Positions 8,457-17,962 are shown, numbered from the stretch's first letter. The stretch is 64,000 nt of DNA from Clostridioides difficile (GCA_012955965.1 JABBZI010000021.1:1-64000); one strand, 5' to 3'. The notes: generated by a model from the sequence alone, not told the origin. Made by a program: numbers and translations.

Positions 8457-11400
8457 ATGGCGAAATTTAAGCCATTAGTGGACAGTTCAGTAAAACAAGC
8501 AGAAGCACAAGTTTTTGATTATTGGAAAGATATAAATATACTTGAAAAAACTTTAGAAAAAGGGGAAAATGACCCAAGTTTTGTATTCTATGAGGGCCCT
8601 CCTACAGCCAATGGAAATCCTGGAGTACACCATGTTTTATCTAGAACACTTAAAGATTCAGTTTGTAGATATAAAACAATGTCTGGTTATCAAGTAAAGA
8701 GAAAAGCTGGTTGGGATACACATGGATTACCAGTTGAAATACAAGTAGAGAAAGAATTAGGTCTTACTAGTAAGCAACAAATAGAAGAATATGGAATAGC
8801 TGAATTTAACCAAAAATGTAGAGAATCAGTTTTCTCATTTGAAAAACAATGGAGAATAATGACTGAGAGAATGGCTTATGAAGTTGATTTAGATAATCCA
8901 TATATAACTTTAGATAATAACTATATAGAGTCTGTATGGTGGATACTTAATAAATTCAACAAAGAAGGATATATCTATGAAGGGCATAAAATACTTCCTT
9001 ATTGCCCAAGATGTGGAACTGGTCTTGCTAGTCATGAGGTTGCACAGGGGTATAAAGAAGTAAAAACTAATACAGTTATAGCTAAATTTAAGAAAAAAGA
9101 TGCTGATGAATATTTCTTAGCATGGACAACAACTCCATGGACTTTACCATCAAATGTTTCATTAACAGTAAATGCTGATGTTGATTACTTAAAAGTTAAA
9201 AAAGGTGACGAGATATATTATGTATCTAAACCTCTAGCTAATAAAGTACTAGGTGAAGATTATGAAGTTTTAGAAGCAATGAAAGGTAAAGACCTAGAAG
9301 GATTAGAATATGAGCAATTAATGCCTTTTGTAGAAGTTGACAAGAAAGCATTTTTCATTACATTAGGAGATTATGTAACTACTGAAGATGGTACAGGAAT
9401 AGTTCATACAGCACCAGCATTTGGTGAAGATGACTATAATACAGGTAAAAGATATGATTTACCAGTTGTACAACCAGTAGATGAAACTGGTAAATTTACA
9501 ACTACTCCTTGGGAAGGTAAATTTGTAATGGAAGATGGGCTAGATGTTGAAATAATAAAATGGCTAGCTTCTGAAAATAAGTTATATAGTAAAGAAAAAG
9601 TAGTTCATAATTATCCACATTGTTGGAGATGCCAAACTCCATTAGTATACTATGCAAAACCAAGCTGGTATATAGAGATGACTAAACTTAAAGATAAATT
9701 AATAGAAAATAACAATGGTGTAAAATGGTTCCCAAGCTTTGTAGGTGAAAAGAGATTTGGAAACTGGTTAGAAAATCTAAATGACTGGGCAATATCAAGA
9801 ACTAGATATTGGGGAACTCCACTTCCTATATGGAGATGTGAATGTGGTCATACGGATTCAGTAGGTTCAAGAGCTGAATTGGCTGAAAAAGCTATGGAAG
9901 ATGTAAATCCAGAGACTGTTGAACTTCATAGACCATATGTAGATGATATACATTTAAAATGTGAAAAATGTGGAAAACCAATGACAAGAGTAACAGAAGT
10001 TATAGACTGCTGGTTTGATAGTGGGGCTATGCCATTTGCTCAACACCATTATCCATTTGAAAATAAGGAAAACTTTGACCAATTATTCCCAGCTGATTAT
10101 ATATCAGAAGGTATAGACCAAACTAGAGGTTGGTTCTACTCATTACTTGCAGTATCAACATTTGTATTAGGAAAGGCGCCATATAAGAGTGTTTTAGTTC
10201 CAGACCTTGTACTTGATAAAGATGGAAAGAAAATGAGTAAATCAAGAGGAAATACAGTAAATCCAATGGAGTTATTTGACCAATATGGAGCAGATGCATT
10301 AAGATGGTATCTACTATATGTTTCTCCACCATGGACTCCAACTAAATTTGATATGGATGGATTAAAAGAAATACAAAGTAAATTTATAGGAACTATGAAG
10401 AATGTATATAACTTCTTCACTTTATATGCAAATACAGATGATATAAATCCAACTGAATTCTTTGTAGAATATAAAGATAGACCAGAACTTGATAGATGGA
10501 TACTATCTAAGTTTAACAATTTAATGAAAGAGGTAGAAGAAAATCTATCTATATTTGAATTAAATAAGACTTTAAGAATGATACAAGATTTCATAAATGA
10601 TGATTTATCTAACTGGTATATCAGACGTTCAAGAAGAAGATTCTGGGCAACTGAATTAACAGAAGATAAAAAAGCAGTGTACAATACAACTTATGAATTA
10701 TTACATGGTCTTTGCAGAGCTATAGCTCCATTTGCACCATATATGTCAGAAGAAATGTACAGAAATTTAACAGGAGAAGTATCTGTTCATTTAGCAGAAT
10801 ATCCTAAGCCTAATGAAGAATTAATGGATACTAAATTAGAAGAAAAGATGGATTTAGCTAAAAATCTAGTTACTTTAGGTAGAGCTTCAAGAGAAGTTGA
10901 AAGAATAAAAGTTCGTCAACCATTACAAAAAGTATTGGTAGATGGTAAGTTTGAAGATACAATAAGTGATGTAGTTGATTTAATAAAAGAAGAGCTTAAT
11001 GTTAAAGAGGTAGTATTTGCTAAGGACTTAGATGAGTACATGAACTTTAGTCTAAAACCAAACTTTAAGGCAGCAGGACCATTACTAGGGGCTAAGATGA
11101 ATTTATTTGTGGGAGCATTAAATAAATTAAATGCACATGAAGCTGTTAATAAACTTGAAAATGGTGAAAGCTTAACAGTTGATTTAGATGGTGAAGCTTT
11201 TGAGTTTAATAAGGATTTAGTGTTAATAGGTATAACTGCTAAGGAAGGATTTAATGTATCTGTTGAAAATAATCTTTTTGTTATACTAGATACTAAGTTA
11301 ACTGAAGAATTAGTTGATGAGGGTTATGCTAGAGAATTTATATCTAAAGTACAGCAATTAAGAAAATCTAATAACTTTGAAGTATTAGATAATATAGTTA

Positions 11401-11564
11401 TAGATTACTGTGGTGATGATGAAATTGCTAAGGCTGTTGGTCACTTTGAAGAATATATCAAGTCTGAAACTTTAGCTTTAGAAATAAATAGAGTAGACGA
11501 TAAGTCTTTAGAAGAACAAAACTTAAATGACCATATGACAGGTATAAAAGTTACAAAAAAATAA
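8457..11564 (+). CDS. ileS: Isoleucyl-tRNA synthetase (IleRS2 type, GVHH signature)
   Basis: A 1035-residue class I synthetase that charges tRNA-Ile in the cytosol. The ATG at 8457 follows GAAAGGG; an upstream in-frame TTG/GTG overlaps this SD. The catalytic signature is GVHH at residues 56-59 (PTANGNPGVHHV), not the canonical HIGH; KMSKS is at residues 592-596. The editing domain and the C-terminal tRNA-binding region are full length. Length and signature fit the eukaryote-like IleRS2 clade. The first and third signature residues are exchanged (HXGH to GXHH), a change reported in some IleRS2 enzymes with extreme mupirocin resistance. Expression is under the T-box just upstream. Confidence 0.97.
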   Translation: MAKFKPLVDSSVKQAEAQVFDYWKDINILEKTLEKGENDPSFVFYEGPPTANGNPGVHHVLSRTLKDSVCRYKTMSGYQVKRKAGWDTHGLPVEIQVEKELGLTSKQQIEEYGIAEFNQKCRESVFSFEKQWRIMTERMAYEVDLDNPYITLDNNYIESVWWILNKFNKEGYIYEGHKILPYCPRCGTGLASHEVAQGYKEVKTNTVIAKFKKKDADEYFLAWTTTPWTLPSNVSLTVNADVDYLKVKKGDEIYYVSKPLANKVLGEDYEVLEAMKGKDLEGLEYEQLMPFVEVDKKAFFITLGDYVTTEDGTGIVHTAPAFGEDDYNTGKRYDLPVVQPVDETGKFTTTPWEGKFVMEDGLDVEIIKWLASENKLYSKEKVVHNYPHCWRCQTPLVYYAKPSWYIEMTKLKDKLIENNNGVKWFPSFVGEKRFGNWLENLNDWAISRTRYWGTPLPIWRCECGHTDSVGSRAELAEKAMEDVNPETVELHRPYVDDIHLKCEKCGKPMTRVTEVIDCWFDSGAMPFAQHHYPFENKENFDQLFPADYISEGIDQTRGWFYSLLAVSTFVLGKAPYKSVLVPDLVLDKDGKKMSKSRGNTVNPMELFDQYGADALRWYLLYVSPPWTPTKFDMDGLKEIQSKFIGTMKNVYNFFTLYANTDDINPTEFFVEYKDRPELDRWILSKFNNLMKEVEENLSIFELNKTLRMIQDFINDDLSNWYIRRSRRRFWATELTEDKKAVYNTTYELLHGLCRAIAPFAPYMSEEMYRNLTGEVSVHLAEYPKPNEELMDTKLEEKMDLAKNLVTLGRASREVERIKVRQPLQKVLVDGKFEDTISDVVDLIKEELNVKEVVFAKDLDEYMNFSLKPNFKAAGPLLGAKMNLFVGALNKLNAHEAVNKLENGESLTVDLDGEAFEFNKDLVLIGITAKEGFNVSVENNLFVILDTKLTEELVDEGYAREFISKVQQLRKSNNFEVLDNIVIDYCGDDEIAKAVGHFEEYIKSETLALEINRVDDKSLEEQNLNDHMTGIKVTKK

Positions 11565-11583
11565 AAAGAATAGTTAGTTAATT

Positions 11584-11630
11584 AAAATCCTTATAGAAAT
11601 TAGTTTATAAATTTCTATAGGGATTTTTTA
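11584..11630 (+). terminator. Terminator of ileS
   Basis: AAAATCCTTATAGAAATT pairs with AATTTCTATAGGGATTTT around a short loop, followed by T residues to about 11630. It is placed 20 nt after the ileS stop. Confidence 0.85.
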
Positions 11631-11861
11631 ATACAGTATAATTGTATATTCAATAAAATGTTGAAATATTCCAAAATTTACAGTAAATAAATATATATAA
11701 ATCATATAAATTATTTATAGTATGTGATAGAATATTAGTGAATAAGCGTTTAAGTGAGGATGAATAATATTTTAGAGTAAACTACTTCTGATAAATTTAT
11801 TTATAAATTTATTGTGTATAATGCAGGGTGGTTTATTTATTATGCAAAGGGGTGCGTTTTG

Positions 11862-12734
11862 ATGTATGGTGAAAGTAAAAAACTAAGTATTGATAATAAC
11901 ATATTTTTACAATATGGTCTTATTATATTGGGTATGATTTTATCAACCTTAGGAATAAATTTATATCTAGCGCCAGCCAAGTTATTGAGTGGAGGAGTAG
12001 CTGGAATTTGTGTTATATTATATAATCTATTTGGTATAAATCAAGGAATCTCCAGTTTTTTGATGAATATACCAATATTTATTATAGCTAAAAAGTATTT
12101 TGATAATAAATTTTTGTTAATAAGTTTTGTTAATATGTTACTATTTTCTGTTGCTCTCGGATTAACACAGGATATTGCTAAATATTTTCCAATAAATGAC
12201 ACTATGCTACAGTGTATTTATGGTGGTGCTTTAACTGGTATAGGTATGGGGTTGACTTTTAAAGCAAGAGCTACTGCTGGAGGACTTGATATAATAGCAG
12301 CTATAATGAAAAGAAAGTATGATATACCTATGAAAAATACATTTTTATTTATAAATTTCTTTGTAGTATGTGCAGGTGCATTTTTATTTGGAGCTAAGTT
12401 GGTAATGTATACTCTAATTGCTATGTATATAATTTCTTTTACAATGGACATAGCAAAAGATTGTTTTGATAGAAAAAAATCCATACTTCTAATATCTAAT
12501 AAATATGATGAAATATCCAAAGTAATAATGAATAAGATGGGAAGAGGAGTAACTTTTCTAGAGGCAGAAGGAGCATACACACAAAATAAGAAAAAGATGA
12601 TTTATTGTATAATATCTGCAAATGAAATAGGTAAATTTAAAGATTTGATTTATGATATGGATAGTGAGGCTTTTATTTCTGTTAATAATGTGGAAGAAGT
12701 AAAAGGAGGAGGTTTTAAAGATAAGTTTCTTTAA
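11862..12734 (+). CDS. YitT family membrane protein (DUF161/DUF2179)
   Basis: A 290-residue protein with five to six membrane segments (about residues 15-190) and a C-terminal cytosolic DUF2179 domain, the standard YitT layout. The ATG at 11862 follows AAGGGGTGCG; upstream in-frame starts lack an SD. A TATAAT at 11817-11822 preceded by an AT-rich inverted repeat (ATAAATTTA/TAAATTTAT, about 11791-11812) may be its promoter, though no -35 is visible. Function of the family is not established; transport is likely. It is a single-gene unit. Confidence 0.85.
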   Translation: MYGESKKLSIDNNIFLQYGLIILGMILSTLGINLYLAPAKLLSGGVAGICVILYNLFGINQGISSFLMNIPIFIIAKKYFDNKFLLISFVNMLLFSVALGLTQDIAKYFPINDTMLQCIYGGALTGIGMGLTFKARATAGGLDIIAAIMKRKYDIPMKNTFLFINFFVVCAGAFLFGAKLVMYTLIAMYIISFTMDIAKDCFDRKKSILLISNKYDEISKVIMNKMGRGVTFLEAEGAYTQNKKKMIYCIISANEIGKFKDLIYDMDSEAFISVNNVEEVKGGGFKDKFL

Positions 12735-12844
12735 AATATCAATGTTAAAAAATACCATATGTATTGTGATTAAACCCAGTTAGATGTATACTGTAATTAA
12801 TGGGTACATGAAGTACTCAATAATATACTAGGAGGTATAAGCAT

Positions 12845-13117
12845 ATGTTAAGAGAGAGATTTGTAGTAAGAAATCACCATAATCCACATACAAGTGGATG
12901 TTGTGGAACTGGAGGAGAAGGATGCTGTGGAGGAGATAACCATGAGCATACACATCAACATTCTCACAGTCATGGGCATGAACATGAGCATGTAAATGGT
13001 GCAGGTCACGACCACAATCATGAGGATGGTTTTTCAGGAACTCATGAGCATAGTCATGAGCATTCACACACACATGGGCATGAACACTCAGATGGACATA
13101 CACACGAGCATAAATAG
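12845..13117 (+). CDS. Small histidine-rich putative metal-binding protein
   Basis: A 90-residue protein with a perfect AGGAGG SD 9 nt before the ATG. It contains 26 His, mostly as alternating HEH, HSH, HTH and HDH runs from residue 33 onward, plus two CC pairs at residues 19-20 and 27-28 within a Gly-rich stretch. No signal peptide or membrane segment is seen. The composition is that of Ni/Zn/Cu storage or chaperone proteins such as Hpn or SlyD/HypB tails, but there is no catalytic domain. It is a single-gene unit with its own terminator. The antisense frame in the same place is a composition shadow. A metal-buffer role is inference. Confidence 0.75.
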   Translation: MLRERFVVRNHHNPHTSGCCGTGGEGCCGGDNHEHTHQHSHSHGHEHEHVNGAGHDHNHEDGFSGTHEHSHEHSHTHGHEHSDGHTHEHK

Positions 13118-13196
13118 AAATATTTAAAAATTATAAAAGATTTTTATTTTGTGAATCCATGAAGGTTTAAATAAAAATTATTGATAATAAATAAGA

Positions 13197-13240
13197 AAGT
13201 GAACTGTTAAAATAAAAACTTTAATAGTTCACTTTTATTA
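13197..13240. terminator. Bidirectional terminator between the His-rich gene and tetR
   Basis: AAAGTGAACT pairs with AGTTCACTTT (13227-13236), with an A/T-rich flank on both sides. The genes on each side converge here. Confidence 0.75.
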
Positions 13241-13257
13241 TGTATTAAGTATTAAAT

Positions 13258-13830
13258 TTAAATCCAATGATTAACTAAAAAAGAAGCTATATTTTCATAA
13301 GGTATTTTTTCTGTTCTTAATAAGCTTTGGACAACTAAACCATCAACTATAGACATAAGTAAGAAGGAAAATGATTCAGCATCTTGTTCACTTTCATTGC
13401 TACTGTATTTTTCTAAGGACTCAACAATTTCAGATTTAAGAGTAGTTCTCCATTCAATATATTTTAATCTCATTCTTTCTTTCAAATCATCATTTGAAGT
13501 AATTGCTTCGCAAATAAGATACATATGTACTCTACCACGACTTTCTATAGTAGATATTTTCTCTAAGATTAAATTAACCATTTCTATTTGAGAATTTTTT
13601 GATTTGACGTTTTTTACACAGTTTAATATAGCACTGGTTATAACTTCTAAATGAGTGTCTGCAATATCATATATAATATCATTTTTAGATGCGTAGTGAT
13701 AATACAAAGTACCTTTACTTATATTTACATCTTTTGCAATATCAGCAAGACTAGTATTTTGAACTCCATTTTTGGCTATTAAATTAGTTGCAGATGATAA
13801 AATAGCCTGTTTCATATTGTTTGTTTTCAT
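13258..13830 (-). CDS. TetR family transcriptional regulator
   Basis: A 190-residue TetR repressor with the N-terminal helix-turn-helix (about residues 8-55, including NGVQNTSLADIAKDVNISKG and TLYYHYASKNDI) and a variable ligand-binding C-terminal domain. It is divergent from a degV gene, and a perfect 16-bp palindrome lies over the likely transcription start of degV. It probably represses degV and possibly itself. Because DegV proteins bind fatty acids, the ligand could be an acyl compound; that is inference. An AAAGGTAGG-type SD precedes the ATG. Confidence 0.9.
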   Translation of the reverse strand: MKTNNMKQAILSSATNLIAKNGVQNTSLADIAKDVNISKGTLYYHYASKNDIIYDIADTHLEVITSAILNCVKNVKSKNSQIEMVNLILEKISTIESRGRVHMYLICEAITSNDDLKERMRLKYIEWRTTLKSEIVESLEKYSSNESEQDAESFSFLLMSIVDGLVVQSLLRTEKIPYENIASFLVNHWI

Positions 13831-13921
13831 AAAACCTACCTTTCTATGTATATTTATAACAAATTAATAACATTATAAGCTTATGGATATTTATTGTCAA
13901 TAAAGCAAGAATCTATATCTA

Positions 13922-13950
13922 TTGACTTTTTTTCATTCAAAATATAAAAT
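13922..13950 (+). promoter_or_regulatory. Promoter of degV
   Basis: TTGACT (13922-13927) and TAAAAT (13945-13950) are 17 bp apart, giving a start near 13957, directly beside the palindrome at 13961-13976. Confidence 0.7.
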
Positions 13951-13960
13951 AATAATTAAA

Positions 13961-13976
13961 TCGGTCGTACGACCGA
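13961..13976. promoter_or_regulatory. Putative TetR operator
   Basis: TCGGTCGTACGACCGA is a perfect 16-bp palindrome of unusually high GC content for this region. It sits 10 bp downstream of the degV -10 box, between the divergent tetR and degV genes, which is where a TetR repressor would block transcription. Confidence 0.8.
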
Positions 13977-14014
13977 CTGAATAAATAAAAACAATATCTT
14001 ATAGTGAGGTTAAT

Positions 14015-14857
14015 ATGGATAAAATAAAATTGATAGTGGATAGTGCATGTGACTTACCTAATGATATAATAGAAAAATACAACATCGAAGTTGTTGGTTT
14101 AAATGTATCTTTTGGAGAAGAAAGTTATATATCTGGAAAGGAAATAGATAATGAAACTTTCTATAGAAAAATGAGTGAAAGTAAAGTACTGCCAAAGACA
14201 TCATGTCCTTCACCTGATAAATTTTTAGAAGCATATCATTGTCAGGAAGAAAGTATATTGGTGATTAATATAAGTTCAGGATTATCTGGGACTTATAATA
14301 GTGCACTTTTGGCAAAAGATATGTTTGAAAAAGAAGGGAATAACAAAAAAATTGAGGTTATAGACTCACTTAGTGGGTCAATTGGAATAGGACAACTTGT
14401 GTTAAAAGCAGCAATATTAATCAAAGAAGGAAAAGAACTCGAAGAAATTGTTTCAATAATAGATAAATATAAAGATAATCCTCCGTTTTTTGGAACTTTA
14501 GAGACATTAGAAAATGCTATTAAGGGAGGTAGGATAAACCCTATAGCAGGAAAAATTATAAATACATTAAATTTTAAGGCTATAATACAAGTTGCAGATG
14601 GAATTGTAACTCCAATAGATAAGGCAAGAGGCGAAAGTAATAGCTTGAAAAAATTGATTAATTTAGTAGAATCTAAGATTAACGATAGAGAAGAAAAAGT
14701 TTTATTTATAGGTCATGCAAACTGCCCTGACAAGGCTCAAAAGGTAAGGGAAGTCATGGAGAAAGATGTGAAATATAAAGAGGTTGTAATCTGCGAAGTT
14801 GGCTCAGTTATGGGTACATATACTTCAAAAGGTGCGATTTTAATAACTGCTATATAA
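14015..14857 (+). CDS. DegV family fatty-acid-binding protein
   Basis: A 280-residue DegV protein. The N-terminal domain has the typical VDSACDLP motif, the TSCPSPDKF region and the INISSGLSGTYNSA motif near residue 90; the C-terminal domain holds the GHANCPDKA segment. In Firmicutes DegV/FakB proteins present fatty acids to the kinase FakA for phosphorylation; no fakA is nearby. Regulation by the divergent TetR through the overlapping palindrome is likely. It is a single-gene unit ending at a strong terminator. Confidence 0.9.
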   Translation: MDKIKLIVDSACDLPNDIIEKYNIEVVGLNVSFGEESYISGKEIDNETFYRKMSESKVLPKTSCPSPDKFLEAYHCQEESILVINISSGLSGTYNSALLAKDMFEKEGNNKKIEVIDSLSGSIGIGQLVLKAAILIKEGKELEEIVSIIDKYKDNPPFFGTLETLENAIKGGRINPIAGKIINTLNFKAIIQVADGIVTPIDKARGESNSLKKLINLVESKINDREEKVLFIGHANCPDKAQKVREVMEKDVKYKEVVICEVGSVMGTYTSKGAILITAI

Positions 14858-14875
14858 ATCATGAACTGAAAAATT

Positions 14876-14920
14876 AAAGCCATAAAAAAATGCTTTAAAG
14901 CATTTTTTTATGGCTTATTT
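14876..14920. terminator. Bidirectional terminator between degV and the M24 peptidase
   Basis: AAAGCCATAAAAAAATGCTTT is followed directly by a nearly perfect complement ending in ATGGCTT. The long A and T runs within the stem allow termination from either side; the flanking genes converge. Confidence 0.85.
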
Positions 14921-14945
14921 TAATTTTAGTGAGTTAATTTTATAA

Positions 14946-16022
14946 TTAACCAACTACACATATTTCTTTATCATATTTATTTAATATCTCACAACCATCT
15001 TCAGTAACAAGTACTAAATCTTCTATTCTAACTCCAAATTCACCTGGTAAATATATACCTGGCTCTATAGAGAATATCATTCCTGGTTGTACAGTATCTG
15101 TATTTATAGAAGATACATCTCCCTTATCATGAACTTCAAGTCCTATAGAGTGACCTGTTCTATGAGTAAAGTATTGTCCATATCCTTTTTCAGTTATGTA
15201 ATCACGAGCAGCAGCATCTATATCACAGAATCTAACTCCTGGTTTTACAATAGCTTCAGCTCTCTTATTCGCTTCAAGAACTATTTCAAATATTTCTCTA
15301 CCTTTTTCAGGTACTTCTTTATAGAATACAGTTCTTGTCATATCAGCACAATAATTGTCTTTTATACAACCTATATCTAATATTATTGCATCTCCTGGTT
15401 TTACAAGTGCGTTTCCAGGTTCACCATGTGGATTAGCTCCATTAGGTCCAAATCCTATAATAGGGTCAAATGAAAATCCATCAGCACCTAAATCTTCATA
15501 TATTTTAGATAATTTACCAACAAGTTGTTTCTCAGTAAGTTCACCAGAAACAGTAGCTTTAAGTTGCTCCATACCCTTGTCATTTAATCTTGAAGCTATT
15601 CTCATTAATTCTTTTTCTTCTTCATCTTTACACATTCTCAAAGTATCTATTATATAAGATGAATTTACAAATTTACTTCCTCCACCTAATTCCATTAAGC
15701 TTAATAAGAATCTAGCTGGCCAGTTTTTATCAACACCCATAGTGGCATTTTTGTCTATATGTTCAGTTATTATTTCTACTGGATTTTGAGTATCATTAAA
15801 CCAAACCATTTCAACACCTAAATCTTCTGCAACTGGGAATAATTCATTTATAAATAATTTATTATTTCCATTTAAATTTAGGTATAATGCTAATAATCTT
15901 TCACCTGGGTGGATTAGTGCTCCTGTTAGATAAAATATCGAAGTAGGATCACTTACCAACATTTGAGAAATATCATCTTTTTTCATTTGTTCAAGTACAG
16001 CATTTAATCTTTGAGCCTTCAT
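14946..16022 (-). CDS. M24 family aminopeptidase P / Xaa-Pro peptidase
   Basis: A 358-residue metallopeptidase. The N-terminal creatinase-like domain (about residues 1-125) precedes the M24 catalytic domain. Metal ligands are visible: Asp in ILDIGC, Asp in CADMTRT, His in HRTGHSIGLEVHD, Glu in FSIEPGIY, and Glu in VRIEDLVLV. It should remove N-terminal residues next to proline from peptides in the cytosol. TAGGAGGAAATTATT precedes the ATG. It is a single-gene unit; peptide use fits an amino-acid-fermenting organism. Confidence 0.92.
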   Translation of the reverse strand: MKAQRLNAVLEQMKKDDISQMLVSDPTSIFYLTGALIHPGERLLALYLNLNGNNKLFINELFPVAEDLGVEMVWFNDTQNPVEIITEHIDKNATMGVDKNWPARFLLSLMELGGGSKFVNSSYIIDTLRMCKDEEEKELMRIASRLNDKGMEQLKATVSGELTEKQLVGKLSKIYEDLGADGFSFDPIIGFGPNGANPHGEPGNALVKPGDAIILDIGCIKDNYCADMTRTVFYKEVPEKGREIFEIVLEANKRAEAIVKPGVRFCDIDAAARDYITEKGYGQYFTHRTGHSIGLEVHDKGDVSSINTDTVQPGMIFSIEPGIYLPGEFGVRIEDLVLVTEDGCEILNKYDKEICVVG

Positions 16023-16293
16023 AATAATTTCCTCCTAATCAAAATTTAATACAAATCAATTTTAGCATTATTAAACAAAAAAGAGTATACTTTTCTTTTA
16101 GAAATATAAAAAATTTTTGTTATATATTTTTTATATTAAATTTAATCATCACTTTTACATTAAATATAGAGGCAAAATGATTTTTTATTGTGAAAAATTT
16201 ATAAAAATAATAAATAAAAGACATAAAGTTGTGCATTTAAGCTTTTTATATCGTCATGAAAAATAATAAATAAAATTTTATATTAAAATAATA

Positions 16294-16322
16294 TTGAAAC
16301 AATTTTAAAAATTTAGTATGAT
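16294..16322 (+). promoter_or_regulatory. Promoter of the APC permease
   Basis: TTGAAA (16294-16299) and TATGAT (16317-16322) have a 17-bp spacer. A leader of about 190 nt follows. Confidence 0.55.
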
Positions 16323-16433
16323 TAGAATTGAAGTGGTAGAGCTTTTGAGATTTATCATTTTTAATAAACTTTGATTTCAAAGTATTTGATTTTTATTAGT
16401 GAATGACTTTAATAAATTGAAAATTCTGAAAGC

Positions 16434-16481
16434 AATTGATTTAATGATAATGAATTTATTTTATCAATTTTGAAATCAATT
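16434..16481 (+). promoter_or_regulatory. Leader hairpin upstream of the permease
   Basis: AATTGATTT (16434-16442) pairs with AAATCAATT (16473-16481), and TGATAA (16445-16450) pairs inside it with TTATCA (16461-16466). No T tract follows, so it is not a simple terminator. It sits about 17 nt before the GAGGAG SD and may affect stability or translation. Confidence 0.4.
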
Positions 16482-16517
16482 TTTAACTAATTAATAGAGA
16501 GGAGAATTTAGATTAAG

Positions 16518-17921
16518 ATGGAAAAGAAAAAAATAGGCCTATGGAGTTTGGTATTTATGAACGTATCAGCTTTATATGGTATCAGATGGATAGCTAAATC
16601 CACAGCATCAAGCTTTGGTTTAGGATTAGGTGCAATACCTATGTGGTTATTATTCTCATTTATATATTTCGTACCAGGAGCTTTAATTTGTGCTGAATTA
16701 GCTTCTACATATCAAAAAGGCGATGGAGGTTTATATGATTGGGTTAAGGAAGCCTTTGGAGAAAAATACGGATTTTTAGTTTCTTGGTTAAATTGGACAG
16801 CTAAAATATTTTGGTATTCTTCATTCTTAACTTTCTTAGCAGTAAATGTTTCTTATACAATAGGAAATCCAGCACTTGCAGATAATAAGATGTTTGTACT
16901 TATATTATCTTTAGTAATATTCTGGGCATTATCTCTTATAGCAACTAAAGGTATAAGTTTTACAAAGATATTTACTAATACAGGTGCATTAGGTTCAACA
17001 ATACCAAGTGCTATACTTATAATATTTTCATTTGTAGCAGTATTTGTATTGAAAAAACATGATATAGCTTCAACATATACAATAGCTTCAATGACTCCAA
17101 AACTTAACATGGATGCATTTGTTGCTATATCAGCTATCATGTTTGGTTTAGCAGGAGCAGAAACTGCAGCTAACTTTATAACAGAGATAGACAAGCCTGA
17201 AAAGAACTTCCCTAAAGCTATATTAATATCAGCTGGGATAGTAGCTTCATTATATGTATTGGGTTCAATTGCAATAACTATGATAATACCACCAGATCAA
17301 ATTACAGCTTCTAAAGGTGTACTAGATGCACTTGCAGCTGTTTGTCAATCTTTAGGAATCGGCTCTTGGTTGGTTCAATTAATAGCTTTTGGTATAGCTT
17401 TCTCAATATTAGGAGCTATAGTTCTTTACATAGCATCCCCAATAAAAATGTTATTTGGTAGTGTTAAAAAAGGAGTATTCCCAGATAGCTTAGTAGAAGT
17501 AAATGCACATAAAATACCTTCTAAAGCTGTTATACTTCAAGCAATAATAGTTACTATAATATTATTGGTGACAACATTAATGCCTTCTGTTGATGCTATA
17601 TATAATGTCCTTGTAACTATGACAGCATTAACTGCATTATTCCCATATGTATTATTATATGCTTCTTATATTAAATTAAGAAAAGAGAGACCAGATGAAA
17701 TTAGACCTTATACTATGGCAAAATCAACAAGCACTTGTATAGGTTTAGCTAAAATGGTTTTAACAGTAACTGTAGTTGGGATATTATTATCTGCAGCACC
17801 AGTTATGCCTACATTTGCTGAAAATATCATATATGAGATAGAGATGATTGGTGGAGGTCTTCTAGTTATATTATCTGGTTTATGGTTGTGGAATAGATAT
17901 GAAAAGAAAATAGCTAAATAA
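16518..17921 (+). CDS. APC family amino acid permease
   Basis: A 467-residue transporter with about 12 membrane segments. Its N-terminal helix (SLVFMNVSALYGIRWIA) and the GGLYDWVKEAFG loop resemble the glutamate/GABA antiporter and YbeC branch of the APC superfamily. It moves amino acids across the cytoplasmic membrane, with substrate not readable. The SD GAGGAG lies 14 nt before the ATG, a longer gap than usual. It is a single-gene unit with a leader of about 190 nt that holds a stem-loop. Confidence 0.85.
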   Translation: MEKKKIGLWSLVFMNVSALYGIRWIAKSTASSFGLGLGAIPMWLLFSFIYFVPGALICAELASTYQKGDGGLYDWVKEAFGEKYGFLVSWLNWTAKIFWYSSFLTFLAVNVSYTIGNPALADNKMFVLILSLVIFWALSLIATKGISFTKIFTNTGALGSTIPSAILIIFSFVAVFVLKKHDIASTYTIASMTPKLNMDAFVAISAIMFGLAGAETAANFITEIDKPEKNFPKAILISAGIVASLYVLGSIAITMIIPPDQITASKGVLDALAAVCQSLGIGSWLVQLIAFGIAFSILGAIVLYIASPIKMLFGSVKKGVFPDSLVEVNAHKIPSKAVILQAIIVTIILLVTTLMPSVDAIYNVLVTMTALTALFPYVLLYASYIKLRKERPDEIRPYTMAKSTSTCIGLAKMVLTVTVVGILLSAAPVMPTFAENIIYEIEMIGGGLLVILSGLWLWNRYEKKIAK

Positions 17922-17962
17922 GATGTATTTTAAAAATTTCTTTTGGATATTATAATATATAG

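Larger units (their letters stand above)
16023..16517. other. Intergenic region with promoter, palindrome and leader hairpin
   Basis: This 495-bp gap separates two divergent genes. It contains a promoter (16294-16322), a small perfect palindrome ACTTTGATTTCAAAGT (16368-16383) in the early leader, and a long hairpin just before the permease SD (16434-16481). The part before 16290 shows only AT-rich sequence. Confidence 0.55.

Noticed and set aside
12828-13103. His-rich frame antisense to the His-rich gene
   Set aside because: It arises because repeated CAT/CAC/GAG codons read as ATG/GTG/CTC and similar on the other strand; no SD is present.
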